Source of the DNA: Phyllostachys edulis
Taxonomy: Eukaryota > Streptophyta > Magnoliopsida > Poales > Poaceae
Direction: 5' to 3'
Assembly: GCA_036346405.1 (NCBI GenBank)
Contig: CM070567.1
Location: 43,319,470-43,383,469 of the forward strand
DNA length: 64,000 nucleotides
A program made the position numbers and the translations under genes. The notes beneath the pieces are model-generated. The model ran no database searches. It had not been told where the DNA came from and was given only the letters and a program-made list of their open reading frames with translations. Positions 1-11,173 of this stretch are shown here, one piece after another. Each line of letters starts with the position of its first letter. The stretch's first letter is position 1.

Positions 1-1128
1 TCCATGGCATGCTGCCACTCAGGGTGAGTAACAGCATCCCTGTAGGAGACATGCTCATGAGTAGCAGCACCAGCAAAAGCAAAACGGGCAGGGGGCCGAA
101 TCGACTGGCGATCGCGGAGAGCGTAGCGAGGAGAAGATGACCCATCAGGGGAAGATGGAGCATCAAAAGAAGATGGAACATCAGGAGAAGATGGCTCATC
201 TGGAAGATCCTCAATACGAGGTCGACGAGTGTAGAAGAGAGGGGGAGGAGCCGGAGGAGCTGCAGAAGACGAAGCAGGCGGCGACAACGGCGGAGAGGCC
301 ACAGGAGGAATATGTGGAGACTCAGTGGGACGGGTGGACGAGAGCAAGACAGATATAAGTGTATCTGGAAAGTTCAAAAAAGACAAAGACTCCACAGAGG
401 AAGCCGAAGGAGAGGCAGGACGTGGGTAGAAGAGACGAGACTCATCGAAAGTCACATCCCGAGAAATCTGCATCCGTCGACCAACAGGATCCCAGCACCG
501 ATAGCCCTTGTGTTTGGCACTGTATCCCAGAAAGACACACTCAACAGACTGAGCGGTCAGTTTGGTGCGTTCTCGAGGGGCGAGGAGAACGTAGCAAATG
601 CAGCTAAACAGACGAAGGGCAGAGTAGTCAGGAAGACCACAGAGATGCTCAACAGGGATTGCACCCTGAAGAGCAGAAGAAGGCTGGATGTTGACGAGAT
701 AGGTGGCAGTGGAAACAGCCTCTACCCAAAAGTGAGGTGGAATAAAGGCGACAATCATCAGTGCATGAGCCGACTCAAGGAGGTGACGATGCTTGCGCTC
801 AGCAACACCATTCTGAGTATGAGCACCAGGACAAGAGAACTGAGCGAGAGTGCCCTGCTCAGCAAGGAAGCTGTGTAGGTAACAAGAAAGGTACTCGCCA
901 GCAGAGTCAGCATGAAAGACACGAATAGGAGTGGAGAACTGTGTGCGGACCATAGTGGCAAATTGTTTATAGATAGACAAGGCCTCACTACGAGAAGACA
1001 TGAAATATATCCAAGTGTGGCGAGAGAAATCATCTATAAATATGATATAATATCGATGACCCCCTTTCGAAACGAAGGGAGCCGGACCCCAAACATCGGA
1101 ATGAACAAGATCAAATAGACGCTGAGAG
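1..1128 (-). pseudogene. Copia-1 integrase core, spacer and start of reverse transcriptase
   Basis: This part of the copia polyprotein joins a cDNA copy to chromosomal DNA (integrase) and begins the polymerase domain. The frame stays open from about 1128 to the window edge. Integrase motifs are visible: HSDVWGP with the first Asp at about 1095-1097, FHADSAGEY with the second Asp at about 906-908, and NGVAERKHRH with the Glu at about 798-800, giving an intact DDE set. Downstream comes the conserved copia stretch CVFLGYS...GYRCWDP near 480-560, then a Ser/Pro-rich spacer (about 60-330), then YRDAVTHPEWQHAM, the usual entry into the RVT_2 reverse transcriptase, at 1-60. The frame is joined to the protease part only through a stop and a frameshift near 1110-1137, so the element is probably not autonomous. 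Confidence 0.8.
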
Positions 1129-1134
1129 ACTGAC

Positions 1135-1545
1135 TCACTTTGGTAGAAGCAGAGAGACTGGCGGCGACAGTGGCAGCGGAAGGAAGGTGAAGCCAGTTAA
1201 GCTCCCAAAGACGCTATGAGTCAAGGCACCGAGGGACAGAACCAACCAGAGCTCCCATGTGGCGGTCCTGAACACAACAAGAGTCAGAGTCGAGAATGAC
1301 CCGACAACCAAGATCGTTTTCGAAAGCGTAAAAAGTCGCATGGTAAGGTGAGGAACATGAGCAAATGTATGAACATGAAAAGATGAGTTGCTAAGAGGTC
1401 CTCGACTGCAGAGAGTAAAAGAGGTACCATCAGTAGTGAGAACACTAACAGGAGAATCAAGAGGTGTAATGAAGGACAAAGTGGAAGCATCAGAAGTCAT
1501 GTGAAAAGATGCTCCAGAATCAAGAATCCACAGGGAGGTGCCTCG
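1135..1545 (-). pseudogene. Copia-1 aspartic protease and GAG pre-integrase region
   Basis: The retroviral-type protease that cuts the copia polyprotein is recognised by WILDSGASFHMT at about 1495-1540, where DSGA is the catalytic signature. The frame continues for about 120 codons through a segment in the place of the GAG pre-integrase domain and ends at a TGA at about 1135-1137. Just beyond it the integrase continues in another frame, so one stop and one frameshift separate two halves that were once one protein. Position and order match the family. The divergent middle is assigned by position rather than by motif. Confidence 0.7.
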
Positions 1546-1559
1546 ATCGTGGAGGGGTG

Positions 1560-2010
1560 GTTTCAGATGTTCAAGAGTCGATGAGTCGAACCGGCAAAAC
1601 TCGCCGAGGAGAACTCAAGCGGCAAGCAAGCGTCAAGTCTGCTATCTCTGCGCCAAGGAGAGAAATCTGCTGAAGGAGTCGGCTGATTTGTCGGCGTAGA
1701 AGCACCAATGCCGTGCTAGTAGAAGAACGGCGTGAACGATGACGCCGCTTCTTATAGCACCGACTCAATGTGGCCGACCTTGTCGCAAAGAGGAAGCGAT
1801 GAGGACGGCCACCGCCAGAAGGAGGGCGCCACCACCACCGTGGCAGCCACCGAGGAGGCAAGCAGTCAAGTGTGGAGCAATCGGTGTAGCAGTGGACGAG
1901 CAAAGGAGCACGGAGGGGAGTGGCATCGCACCAAAGCACCACTCGGCGAACGAAGCCATCGGTGAGGCGGCCACCGGCGGCAGCGGCGACCAAAACAACG
2001 AAGTCTAACA
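1560..2010 (-). pseudogene. Copia-1 gag C-terminal part with zinc-knuckle remnant
   Basis: Upstream of the protease the minus strand shows a broken nucleocapsid zinc knuckle. CDKVGHIES is in one frame near 1770-1795 and the following CYKKRRH is in another, so a single-base change has split a CX2CX4HX4C finger that would bind RNA or DNA in the particle. After it comes a leucine-rich linker (ISLLGAEIADLTL, about 1640-1680) typical of the stretch just before the copia protease. Further upstream the reading is arginine-, proline- and tryptophan-rich and I do not recognise it. The assignment rests on order and the finger remnant. Confidence 0.5.
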
Positions 2011-2143
2011 GCGACGGCGACTGCAGCGGCGGTTAGATTGATGTTTTTTTTGGTTTTTTTTTTTACTTTACTCGGGCCGGCTCAAATATCCTCCCGGCCT
2101 GCCAAAGCAAAGCCCACACGGGGGCGAGAGCAGCGCGAAAGGG

Positions 2144-2148
2144 GGGGG
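2144..2148. repeat. target-site duplication of Gypsy-A, left copy
   Basis: GGGGG lies immediately left of the TG end of the left LTR. The same five bases follow the CA end of the right LTR at 12716-12720. It sits inside a run of eight G, so on its own it would be weak evidence, but it agrees with the exact LTR ends. Confidence 0.75.
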
Positions 2149-4536
2149 TGTGACGACCCACCTTATGATATACAGCAAAGGTCTGGGAGGACCATTTTTT
2201 TTTGCGCTGCGGTGCTACCGCAGAGAGGAGCGGTAGCACCACTCGGTGCATCCCGAGGTAGGTCTACCAGGACCTCCCAGGAGGTCTTCAAGACCTCCTG
2301 GAGGTCTTGGTCCGCACCCTGCCGGTAGCACCTCCGAGTATATCTTCAGGGAGGTCCGACAGGATCTCCCAAGATACTAGGATAAGTCCCGTAGGACCTC
2401 CTGGAGGTCCTGCCCCTGTGCTCCGAGCTAGTCCCAGGACAACAGAAACTAGCTCACACAGGAACACAAGATAATATCACCACCACAAGGTCAAACAAAA
2501 GATGAAGCAGACAAATTAAGCTTAATATTAAATAGGACCTTATGGTCAAGCTTGTACACCAGAGGTCTGCCACTAAGGGCTTACAAAAACCGACAGGGAC
2601 TTACAGTCGGCAACAAAAGAGCTCCAAAGCAAAAGCACCAAAAGCACGTAAAGGCCATCCGGCAAGCCCACAGGCTGTCGAGTGGAGGACGTCCTAGGCA
2701 GCAGGGTCGTCGAAGAACTCCTCCTCAAAGAGGTCCGTGACCGCCTCAAGACTTGATCATCTTCAAAATCTGCTTTGACACAGGGCTTTAAGCCATGAGT
2801 ACTTTGAATGTACTCAGCAAGACACAGGGTGCATTTATGCAAGTAATATTCATGCAAAGGCTTACCAATTGAGAGCTGTATGGTTAGATTGCGCAAAGCC
2901 AAGTTTTTGACAGCAATAACATAAGTAGATTGAAAAGCAGCAAGTTAAAACAATAGTATATAATACATTGATTTTTGCAAAGAGGGAGTGAGCACCAACT
3001 CACAACCACAACCAAAAGGAGGAGGTCTGGTCGCACCCACGACCAGGTCCTCACCCAAAAACCACCCTATAGCACCCACTCCAGAGGTCCGAACCAGCCT
3101 CTGGACCACTACCCGAGCCAACCCCAACCCCTCTGGAGCCGGCCAAGGTCTCTTCGAGGCAAAGCCAGGGCATCTCGCTGAAGTGTCCAGTGGCACAAAC
3201 TTTGAGAATACTACCCCTTGCACTATTTTCACCGGGCATGTCCATGACCAAGGACTTGGCTATTTGAATAGATTTTACACTCTGCAGAGGTGTACAACTT
3301 TACCCACAATCCACGATCTCTCTAGCGGGACGGGTTCCGGAAAGACCCTTGCTCACTTCCAATGGTGAGCAGTCTAGAGAGCGCGGCAAGGCCTTTACAA
3401 AGCTTTGAACTGACTCGGAGCTGCCCGCTAAGGTTTCGCAATTCCCCCCCTTTGGTCTAGAAGTCCGCAGGTTATGGGTGCCCCTCTGCGCTAACGAATC
3501 AACACGCCAACCACAACAGCCCCAAGCCATCTCATTGCTAATTATTTAGCCTGCACCACCCCATAAAGTGATCTTGTGGTTGCACTAATTGGCCCGCATC
3601 AACGTAACACAAAGTTAAGTCCTTAATTGTGCTAAGGCAAGACTTCCACATCCCAATGTGCAAAGCACCCACTACTCACTTCCTGCCTTCTTGCCTCAGC
3701 AAAACATTTTGTAATTAACCCTGCCAAAAGACCACCCAGTCTTGGCACAACAGATTATTAGGGTGATCTCGCACCACAATCAGCACAGCTTAGGCATCCT
3801 GCCATAGCTACATAACGGTGGCACCGACCACAGATTCCATAGATCATTAGTCAAGTTTATTAATTGATGAAGCATGATACGCCGGCACCACGGTTTTCTA
3901 GAGTGAAGCAATATATAAACCTACGGCCCCAAGTTGGCAAATAACAAGGAACACCAACTAAATACCCAATCTAAGGCTTACAAGGTAAACATGTCAACAT
4001 GACCAGAACAAGAGATAAAGGAGGCATAACAAGAAGTAGGAGAGTAACTACAGTCCAAATATTTCTTATAAAAATAGCCATGCATTGATAAAGTAAAACC
4101 AAAATATATTTGCAAAGCTAGGTTCAATATGATCAAAAGGAGGTCTGTGGCTTGCCTTGGTCAAGCAGTGGGGAACCTTCAGTAGAGAGAGCTGGATCCA
4201 AGAACTCCTCGAACTCGTGATCTACACGTTCGCAAAAACCAAATAAGCAAATCTACACTAGGCCAAAGGACTGCAAAAGAAGATTAAAAAGAACTTAAGC
4301 AAAACTCAACCAAAACCAGACAAACGGGTGGCCCCAAAACGAGAAGGGAGGTCCAAGGCAAAAGAGGGTGGTCTTTAAGCGAAAGACCAGCAAAGATCCG
4401 CAAGGAGGTCTTCTAGAGAGGATGTCAACTCCCGCGGCTAACTCTTGGTGAAGCTCTAAGCACAAGCCTGGAGCGAACTAGGCGAGAGCAAGGTTGGCAA
4501 GTGAGCAAAAGGTTACAAGGGTCTGCCCACCCAGGC

Positions 4537-4545
4537 CATATATAG
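4537..4545 (-). promoter_or_regulatory. candidate TATA box of Gypsy-A LTR
   Basis: The minus strand reads CTATATATGG within the LTR, in the orientation of the element. Its context, GC-rich with a short AT core, fits a polymerase II TATA box. It is absent from the shortened right LTR, which is the one that would drive transcription. Confidence 0.35.
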
Positions 4546-4821
4546 CCAGAGTTGGTGGAGTGCACCAAGAAAGGGGTTCAATAACGTGTTGGCAATCGGG
4601 GTAGCTAGCACAGGGCTTGCCCCTAAAAGAATTAAAAGAAGGTAGCTCAGATGTGACTGCATTTAATGTGATCCGACACCTATTAAATGCGCACAGAGTT
4701 CTGAGGCAGGAGCAATAATAACAAGGTTGAGTGGGGCTGACGAGTGGGGCCAGTCAACAAGGGTGCACCACTGGTCAAAGGGTGGCTCCACTGCAAGCGC
4801 TGTCTCCGCAAGAGACCACTG

Positions 4822-4997
4822 GGAGGTCCTGGGCAGGAGGTCCAAAACACTCGAGGGGGAGGTCCTGGGCAGGAGGTCCAAAACACTCAAGGGGGAGGTC
4901 TTGGACAGGAGGTCCAAAACACTCGAGGGGGAGGTCCTGGACAGGAGGTCCAAAACACTCGAGGGGGAGGTCCTGGACAGGAGGTCCAAAACTCTCA
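4822..4997. repeat. 36-bp tandem repeat in Gypsy-A LTR
   Basis: About five copies of a 36-bp unit (GGAGGTCCTGG...CTCGAGG) begin at 4822, 4858, 4894, 4930 and 4966. Copies are nearly identical and touch each other with no unique spacers, so this is a minisatellite and not a CRISPR array. Confidence 0.9.
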
Positions 4998-5039
4998 GAT
5001 CTTCCAAAAGGGAAAGTCCGATGGTCAACATCAAAAGGC

Positions 5040-5320
5040 GCAGGGAGGTCCTGACGGTTAGATCTCCAAAAGGGAGGTCTAACGGTCAAGATCTCAAAGG
5101 GGAGGACCTGAACGATCAAGATCAAAAGGCGCAAGGAGGTCCTGACAGTTAGATCTCCAAAAAGGGAGGTCTAACGGTCAAGATCTCAAAGGGGAGGACC
5201 TGAACAGTCAAGATCAAAAGCGCAGGGAGGTCCTGACGGTTAGATCTCCAAAAAGGGAGGTCTAACGGTCAAGATCTCAAAGGGGAGGACCTGACGGTCA
5301 AGATCAAAAGCGCAAGGTGG
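5040..5320. repeat. about 90-bp tandem repeat in Gypsy-A LTR
   Basis: Three copies of a unit of about 88-94 bp begin near 5040, 5134 and 5222. Each holds GGAGGTCCTGACGGTTAG, a GGAGGTCTAACGGTC segment and a GGGGAGGACCTGA segment. These look like higher-order assemblies of the same GAGGTC core. Confidence 0.8.
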
Positions 5321-5639
5321 TCCGCGGAGGCAAGGATACGCGGGGAAAGGCTGAGGCCGTTAGATCAAGATCAGATGACGCAAAACAAAGGGGCCGTTCG
5401 GACCAAGCGAATGGGTCAACGAGACCAGGCCGTCTGATTTAGATCGGACGGCTAGGTGGGAAAGGGGACGTTCGGACCAGCGAACGTGCCCTCAGGATCG
5501 GGCCATCCAAACAGCATTGAACGGTCCTTAGGTGATGAAGGCAAGGCCTCAAGCGGTACGACCGCAGGAGCCAACGGTGGGTCCAAGCGCTAGGGAGGTC
5601 TTGGACCAAAGGAGATTGGGACCTTTAGATACAACAAAG

Positions 5640-6296
5640 GAAGGACCTGGATGGCTAAGATCTCCAAAAAGGGAGGTCTTAGCGAACAGATCTAATCAAG
5701 GGGAGGTCTGAGCGGCTAAGATCTCCAGAGAGGAGGTCCTAACGGCCAGATCTGAGCAAGGGGAGGTCTGAGCGGCTAAGATCTCCAGAGAGGAGGTCCT
5801 AACGGCCAGGTCTGAGCAGGGGGAGGTCTGAGCGGTTAAGATCTCCAGAGAAGAGGTCCTAACAGCCAGATCTGATCAAGGGGAGGTCTGAGCGGTTAAG
5901 ATCTCCAGAGAGGAGGTCCTAACGGCCAGATCTGATCAAGGGAGGTCTCGGCGGTTAAGATCTCCAGAGAGCCTAACGGCCGATCTCGAAAGCGGGGAGG
6001 TCTGAGCGGTTAAGATCTCCAGAGAGGAGGTCCTAACACCAGATCGATCAAGGGAGGTCTGAGCGGTTAAGATCTCGAGAGGAGGTCCTAACGGCCAGAT
6101 CTGATCAAGGGAGGTCTGAGCGGTTAAGATCTCCAGAGAGGAGGTCCTAACGCCGATCTCGATCAAGGGAGGTCTCGAGCGGTTAAGATCTCGAGAGGAG
6201 GTCCTAACGGCCAGATCTCGATCAAGGGACGCCTGAGCGGTTAAGATCTCTAGAGAGGAGGTCCTAACGGCCGATCTCGATCAAGGGAGGTCTGAG
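5640..6296. repeat. 60-bp tandem repeat in Gypsy-A LTR
   Basis: About eleven copies of a 60-bp unit carry GGAGGTCTGAGCGGTTAAG followed by a TCTCCAGAGAGG segment. Copies to about 5940 are regular. Copies after 5940 show repeated small changes in which CTGA or CCAG become CTCGA or CGA. The same array appears in the right LTR at 11885-12290. Confidence 0.9.
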
Positions 6297-6782
6297 CTAC
6301 ACAAAAGTGGTCCAGATAAGCAAGGAAGGGGTCCTAGGGGACTCGAAGGAGGTCCAAGGACACAAGGAGGAGGTCTACAGAGGCAAGGGAGGTCCAAAAA
6401 GACTCAAAGGAGGTCTAAATAGAGGGTGAGATAAAACATAGCAGGGGGTCTAAATCTCAAAGAGATTCAAACCAACAAAGGAGGTTAGAAGAGAAAAGAT
6501 AAACCAAGAAACACACAGGGAAGCTTCGGAGGAAAAACAGCCTAGGGAGCAGCGAGGAAACAACAGAGGGCCACAACCAGTGGAGAGCACCAACAAGAAG
6601 CTTAGTTACGGTTCGATTAATTCAAGTTAAATTCTCCAAATTTTCAAAATGTCAGGTTAAGCTTTGGATTCTCAACAAAACCAAATGGTTACTTTTAATT
6701 TGAAAACTGGGCAAGAACCTAGGAGAAACGGGACGTTACAAACCTTCACCCCTTAAGGGAATCTCGACCCCGAGATTCAGGC

Positions 6783-7602
6783 TTAGCTAGAGAATAGGTG
6801 GGGGAACTCCTTCTTGAGGTCCTCTTCACGCTCCCAGGTTGCTTCGGTTTCAGAGTGGTTGCTCCATTGCACTTTGCACAGCTTGGTGGTCTTGTTCCTT
6901 GTAACTCTTTCTGACACGTCCAAGATTTTGATGGGTTGCTCCTTGTAAGTGAGGTCTTCTTAGAGGTCCACAGCTTCTAAAGGCATTTGATCCTCTGGCA
7001 CTCGTAAGCACTTCTTCAGCTGTGACATATGGAATACATCATGAACTCCAGCAAGCTGAGGAGGGAGGTCTAACTTGTAAGCCACTTCACCCCTTCGGGC
7101 AAGAATTGGGAATGGTCCAATGAATCTTGGAGCAAGCTTTCCACTGACTCTAAACCGCTGCATACCTTTAAGAGGTGATACTTTGAGGTAGACTTGATCT
7201 CCTGGAGTAAAGGCTAAGTCTCGACGCCTAATGTCTGCATAGCTCTTTTGTCGAGTGTATGCAGTCTTCAACTTCTCCCTTATTAACCTTACTTGGTCTT
7301 CAGCTTCTTTCAAAAGGTCCGGGCCAAGAACTTGGCCTTCACCAGTTTCTGTCCAGTACAAGAGTGTTCTACATTTCCTTCCATAAATAGCTTCGAAAGG
7401 GGACATTTGAAGGCTTGCTTGGTAGCTGTTATTGTAGGAAAATTCAGCATAAGGTAACATTTTATCCTAGCTAGCTTGCTTCTCTAGGGCGCAAGCTCTC
7501 AACATGTCTTCAAGGACTTGATTCACTCTTTCAGTTTGGCCATCGGCTTGTGGGTGGTATGCTGTGCTAAAATTGAGATCTGTGCCTAGAGCTTCATGTA
7601 AC
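6783..7602 (-). pseudogene. Gypsy-A integrase C-terminus and chromodomain
   Basis: This is the end of the polyprotein. The segment up to 6960 holds the integrase tail: MLPYAEFSYNNSYQ, an IYGRKCR motif and a GPFPIL...VFHMSQLKKCLR stretch that is a hallmark of chromovirus integrases. A TAA at 6960-6962 interrupts the frame. It resumes with PIKILDVSERVTRNK...VQWSNHS...TWE, a chromodomain-like module thought to guide integration to marked chromatin, and stops naturally at 6783-6785. Another stop (TAG, probably for Trp) lies just upstream of MLPYAEF near 7462, and a TAA at about 7602-7604 separates this part from the catalytic core. The call is firm for the family. Chromodomain function is inferred from resemblance. 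Confidence 0.82.
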
Positions 7603-7604
7603 TT

Positions 7605-8234
7605 TTACCAAAATTTGGAGGTGAACTGAGATCCTCTGTCTGAAACTATCTTTTTCGGGACACCATGAAGACACACAACTTTTGCCATATAAATTTCTGC
7701 CAGCTTGTCTCCAGAATAGGTAGTCTTCACAGGAATAAAGTGAGCCATTTTAGTTAACCTATCCACGATGAACCAAATAGAATCAAAACCAGCTTGGGTA
7801 CGGGGTAGACCAGTTATAAAGTCCATCCCGACCTCTTCCCATTTCCATTCGAGTATGGGTAAAGGCACTAGAAGTCCTCCAGGTCTTTGGTGCACTGCCT
7901 TGACTTTTTGGCAAATGTCACATTTGGCCACAAAATCTGCTATTTCTTTCTTCATTCTTGGCCACCAATACAACTCCTTGATGTCTTGATACATTTTTGT
8001 AGCTCCTGGATGAATAGAATACAATGCCTCATGGGCTTCTTTAAGTATCACTTCCTTGAGCTCTGGTTATTGGGCACACAGAGCCTCTTATCAAACCGCA
8101 TCACCGCACTCGACCATCTTCGAAAACCTTGCGACTTTCCCTTTTCTCATGTTGGCCTTGATTTCTTGAATGTCAAGATTCCAACTTGAGTCGCCTTTGA
8201 TCTGCTTTTGCAAGGTAGGTTGTACTTCAAGAGT
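7605..8234 (-). pseudogene. Gypsy-A integrase zinc finger and catalytic core
   Basis: The N-terminal half of integrase, which inserts the cDNA. Visible in order: the zinc-finger end CDICQKVKA, the first catalytic Asp in GMDFITGLP (about 7821-7823) and the second Asp in SDRGSQFTS (about 7638-7640). The catalytic Glu, in GQTERVNQ near 7530, falls in the next open segment past a TAA. All three DDE residues therefore survive although stops cut the chain. The stretch 8052-8234 upstream of the zinc finger is shifted in frame. Confidence 0.82.
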
Positions 8235-8236
8235 CG

Positions 8237-8818
8237 CTAAAATCCTTCCTCAACTAACTCAAGCCTAAGCTTCAGGAATTCTTCATGTAAAGTGGGTTGG
8301 CTCTCTTTGACCATCAATGTATTGGCATAAACTTTTTTGCTCAAAGCATCTGCCACCACATTGGCCTTGCCTGGGTGGTAATGACTTCCCACATTGTAGT
8401 CTTTAATTAGCTCTAGCCACCTTCTCTGCCTCATATTCAAGTCTGCCTGAGTGAATATATACTTTAGGCTTTTGTGGTCAGAGTAAATTTCACACCTATT
8501 ACCAATGAGGTAATGGCGCCAAATCTTCAAAGCATGTACTACCGCAGCCAACTCAAGGTCATGAGTAGGGTAGTTTGCTTCATGGGGCTTCAACTACCTT
8601 GAGGCATAAGCTACCACTCTTCTTTCTTGCATTAGGACACAGCCAAGTCCTTGCTTTGATGCATCACAATAGACCTCAAAATCCTTTCTGACATCAGGCA
8701 ACACCAAAACTGGAGCAGAGGTTAACCTTTTCTTGAGCTCTTGGAAGCTTTGCTCACAATCAGAGGTCCAAAGAAACTTCTTTTCTTTCTTTAATAGCTG
8801 AGTTAGAGGTCTGGCAAT
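8237..8818 (-). pseudogene. Gypsy-A RNase H domain
   Basis: RNase H removes the RNA strand from the cDNA hybrid. The frame shows PTHDLELAAVVHALKIWRHY, YSDHKSLKYIF and the WLELIKDYN...HPGKANVVADALS signature that ends the domain in gypsy elements. The N-terminal third (8597-8818) is in the same frame but is separated by a TAG at about 8594-8596. The join to RT is interrupted by a TGA at about 8819-8821. Both look like point mutations of otherwise conserved codons. Confidence 0.82.
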
Positions 8819-9805
8819 TCAGGAAAAGCCTTCAATAAACCTTCTGTAGTAACCTGCCATACCAAGAAAACTTCGAACTTGAGGCACTGATCTGGGAGGT
8901 TCCCAATTGAGCACATCTTGAACCTTACTGGGGTTGACAGGGACTCCCTTTTTAGACAAAACATGCCCTAAAAAGACCACTTCTTTTAGCCCAAACTCAC
9001 ACTTACTAAACTTAGCAAAGAGCTGATGAGCTCTCAGCTTCTCCAAAACCGAAAAGAGATGCCTTGCATGCTCCTCTTCACTCTTGGAATACACAAGAAT
9101 GTCGTCAATGAAAACAATGACAAACTTGTCTAAGTACTCTATGAACACTCTATTCATCAAATTCATGAAATAGGCAGGGGCATTGGTCAACCCAAAAGAC
9201 ATGACAGTGAACTCAAACAGCCCATATCTAGTTGAAAAAGCTGTCTTTGGGATGTCTTCTTTTCGAATCTTGAGTTGGTGGTATCCTGACCTCAAATCTA
9301 TCTTTGAAAGCACAGCAGCTCCCTTCAGTTGATCAAACAAATCATCAATTCTTGGCAAAGGATACTTGTTTTTGATGGTAACATCATTTAGAGCCCTGTA
9401 ATCTACACACATTCTTTGAGTGCCATCCTTTTTGGGCACGAAAATCACTGGTGCTCCCCAAGGTGAGGAGCTAGGTCTAATGAAACCCTTGCTCTGCAAG
9501 TCTTCTAACTGTTTCTTCAACTCCACTTGATCATCAACATGTAACCTGTAAGGGCTTTTGGAGATGGGGGAGGTTCCTGGAACAAGGTTGATAACAAACT
9601 CATGGTCTCTATCTGGAGGCATTCCTGAAAGCTCATTAAGGAACACATCAGCAAACTCTTTAACAACAGGGACATCTTCCAAAGTATGAACTTGAGCACT
9701 ACAAGATAGGGCTCCTTTGAGCTTCTCTGAGGAGGCTTTAAACTTCACGATGACACCATTAGGGCTGGTCAAAGAGACTCTTGCCACTACAATCCAACAC
9801 TGCAT
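8819..9805 (-). pseudogene. Gypsy-A reverse transcriptase
   Basis: The longest intact frame in the window (328 codons) encodes nearly the whole reverse transcriptase, which copies the element RNA to DNA. The order is complete: LPPRDH-like substrate strand (GMPPDRDHE), YRLHVDD, WGAPVIFVPKKDG, MCVDYRALN, YPLPRIDDLFDQL, IDLRSGYHQL, AFSTRYGLFEF, VMSFGLTNAPA and the polymerase site VFIDDILVYS near 9105. The thumb follows with FLGHVLSKKGV and FLGMAGYYRRFI. Length and motifs match chromoviral RTs. The start is only the first Met after an upstream frameshift. The natural protein is part of a polyprotein and would not start here. Confidence 0.92.
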
Positions 9806-10435
9806 GGTGGTCAGCTAGCCAATCCATGCCCAAGATCACATCTAGGGACCTGGTGTCCAAAAGGATGAGGTTGGCTAGGAATTCTACTCCTTCTATGACC
9901 ATTTTAACTTGTGGACAACCCTAGTTCGTGCTTAATTCTGAACCGGGGGATTGAACCAACAAGGTAGACTTAAGAGCAAAGAATTGAAACCGGTGCTTTA
10001 CAAAGAAAACTCCGAGAAATAAACGAATGGGAAGCTCCAGAGTCAAACAAAACTGCAGCTGGCACTGAATTTACTAGGAACATACCTAGCACAACATCAG
10101 AGGAGGTTTGAGCTTCTTCCACTGCAACATGGTTCACACGACCCCTTCCATAAGGCTGAGAGGTCCTAGCTTGAGGAGGTCCTGCTGCTGAGAGGTCTTG
10201 GCTGGGGGAGGTCCTGAAGTAGGGGTCCTTGCGGCAGGCTCAGTCTTCAGTGGGCATTGATTTGCAAAATGCCCCAATTGGTGACACTTAAAGCAAGTAA
10301 TCCCAGCTGCTGTTGAGGTCGCCGTGGGTTGCTTAGTCTTTGCCAGGATCTGTGTTGGACCGGAGCAAGCAGTGGTCTGGAGGTCTTGGCAGGGGTCCTG
10401 GAGGGTCCAGGAGGTCCTTGGCGCTTGTGTTGATA
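9806..10435 (-). pseudogene. Gypsy-A zinc knuckle and aspartic protease
   Basis: The region joins gag to RT. The nucleocapsid finger CFKCHQLGHFANQC (CX2CX4HX4C) is intact at about 10262-10305. The protease signature FDSGASHSFIS lies near 10025-10050, with the catalytic Asp at about 10042-10044. Near 9810-9860 the ILGMDWL motif typical of the protease C-terminal half (G-M-D-W-L) is readable. Several stops and shifts fall between these motifs. The linker between the finger and protease is packed with GAGGTC/GGTCCT motifs, echoing the LTR minisatellites. Confidence 0.8.
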
Positions 10436-11173
10436 CTACACAAAAGTCTTAGCACGCTGGGGAGGTCTTGGTTGAGCACTGGAGGGTGGCACCTTTCTCT
10501 TGAAGGACTCAGAAAGCTCTCTTCGGGATTCTTCAATGAGCATTGCCTTGTTCACCATATGCTGAAAATTAGGGTAGTCATTGCCAACAACTTGAACCTT
10601 GAGACTGGGATGGAGACCTCGCTTAAAGCGCTTCTGACGTGCATCGTCTGTAGCCACATCCTCACGGGCATAACGTGACAATTGGATGAACTTAGTGAGA
10701 TACTCACTCACTGACATGCTGCCTTGCTTGAGGTCTCTAAATTCATTCTTCTTCATCTCTACCTTCCCATCAGGAACATGGGAATGGCGAAAAGCAGCTG
10801 AGAATTCTGCCCAAGTGATCCTCTGGGGGTCAACATGTGAGGCACAAAATGTGTCCCACCATTCAGCTACAGCCCCTTCCAATTGATGTGAAGCAAACAA
10901 AACCTTCTCCCTGTCTTCACGGCGCGCAATATCCAGCTTTTTCTCGATTGATCTCAGCCAGTCATCTGCATCTAACGGCTCAGGGGAGCTTGAAAAGGTG
11001 GCTGGGCGCGTCTTCATGAACTCCGATAACCTTGACTGATGATGAACAGGGGGTGGAGGTGGTGGCACAACGGTTGCTTGACTGTTCTGGCTCATCATAG
11101 CAAGTAAAGCATTGGTGGTCTGGCTTTGTTGGGCCATTATTTGGTTTATATTCTGCATCATAGAACTCATCAT
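10436..11173 (-). pseudogene. Gypsy-A gag capsid protein
   Basis: A 245-codon frame for the structural protein that packs the RNA. After a Met/Gln-rich start and a proline run (VVPPPPPP) it shows the Retrotrans_gag fold signature: DADDWLRSIEKKLD, LEGAVAEWWDTF, ITWAEFSAAFR, EFRDLKQGSMSVSEYLTKF and a final IEESRRELSE. The chosen ATG is preceded in frame by a TGA. A parallel frame upstream (to about 11300) may hold the original N-terminus lost by a shift. A TAG at 10436-10438 separates gag from the finger region. Confidence 0.85.

Larger units (their letters stand above)
1..2148 (-). mobile_element. Copia-1, Ty1/copia retrotransposon, left part
   Basis: Read on the minus strand, this stretch carries the copia order gag zinc-knuckle remnant, aspartic protease, GAG pre-integrase region, integrase core, Ser/Pro-rich spacer and the first residues of reverse transcriptase. 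The RT body, RNase H and 3' LTR lie beyond the left edge. The element resumes at 12716 on the far side of Gypsy-A, where its leader and 5' LTR are found. The split is proved by the GGGGG duplication on both sides of Gypsy-A. Bases 2011-2143 hold a T-rich run and GC-rich DNA with no coding signal I recognise. Confidence 0.85.
2149..6740 (-). repeat. Gypsy-A 3' LTR (long form)
   Basis: This 4.59-kb LTR has TG...CA ends matching the right LTR. Its outer 70 bases and its inner roughly 1 kb align with the 896-bp right LTR. The middle (about 2219-5730) is present only here. Three minisatellites based on GGAGGTC fill 4822-6296. I see no convincing gene in it. The short frames it contains follow the repeat period. 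Confidence 0.88.

Noticed and set aside
758..1033. 91-codon hydrophobic frame suggesting a membrane protein
   Set aside because: Shadow of the copia integrase frame on the same strand.
4727..5152. Long open frames on both strands across the 36-bp repeat
   Set aside because: The frames exist because 36 is a multiple of three. The product is a simple repeat in every frame.
4822..6296. Regular direct repeats resembling a CRISPR array
   Set aside because: Units abut without unique spacers, lie inside an LTR, and the genome is a plant.
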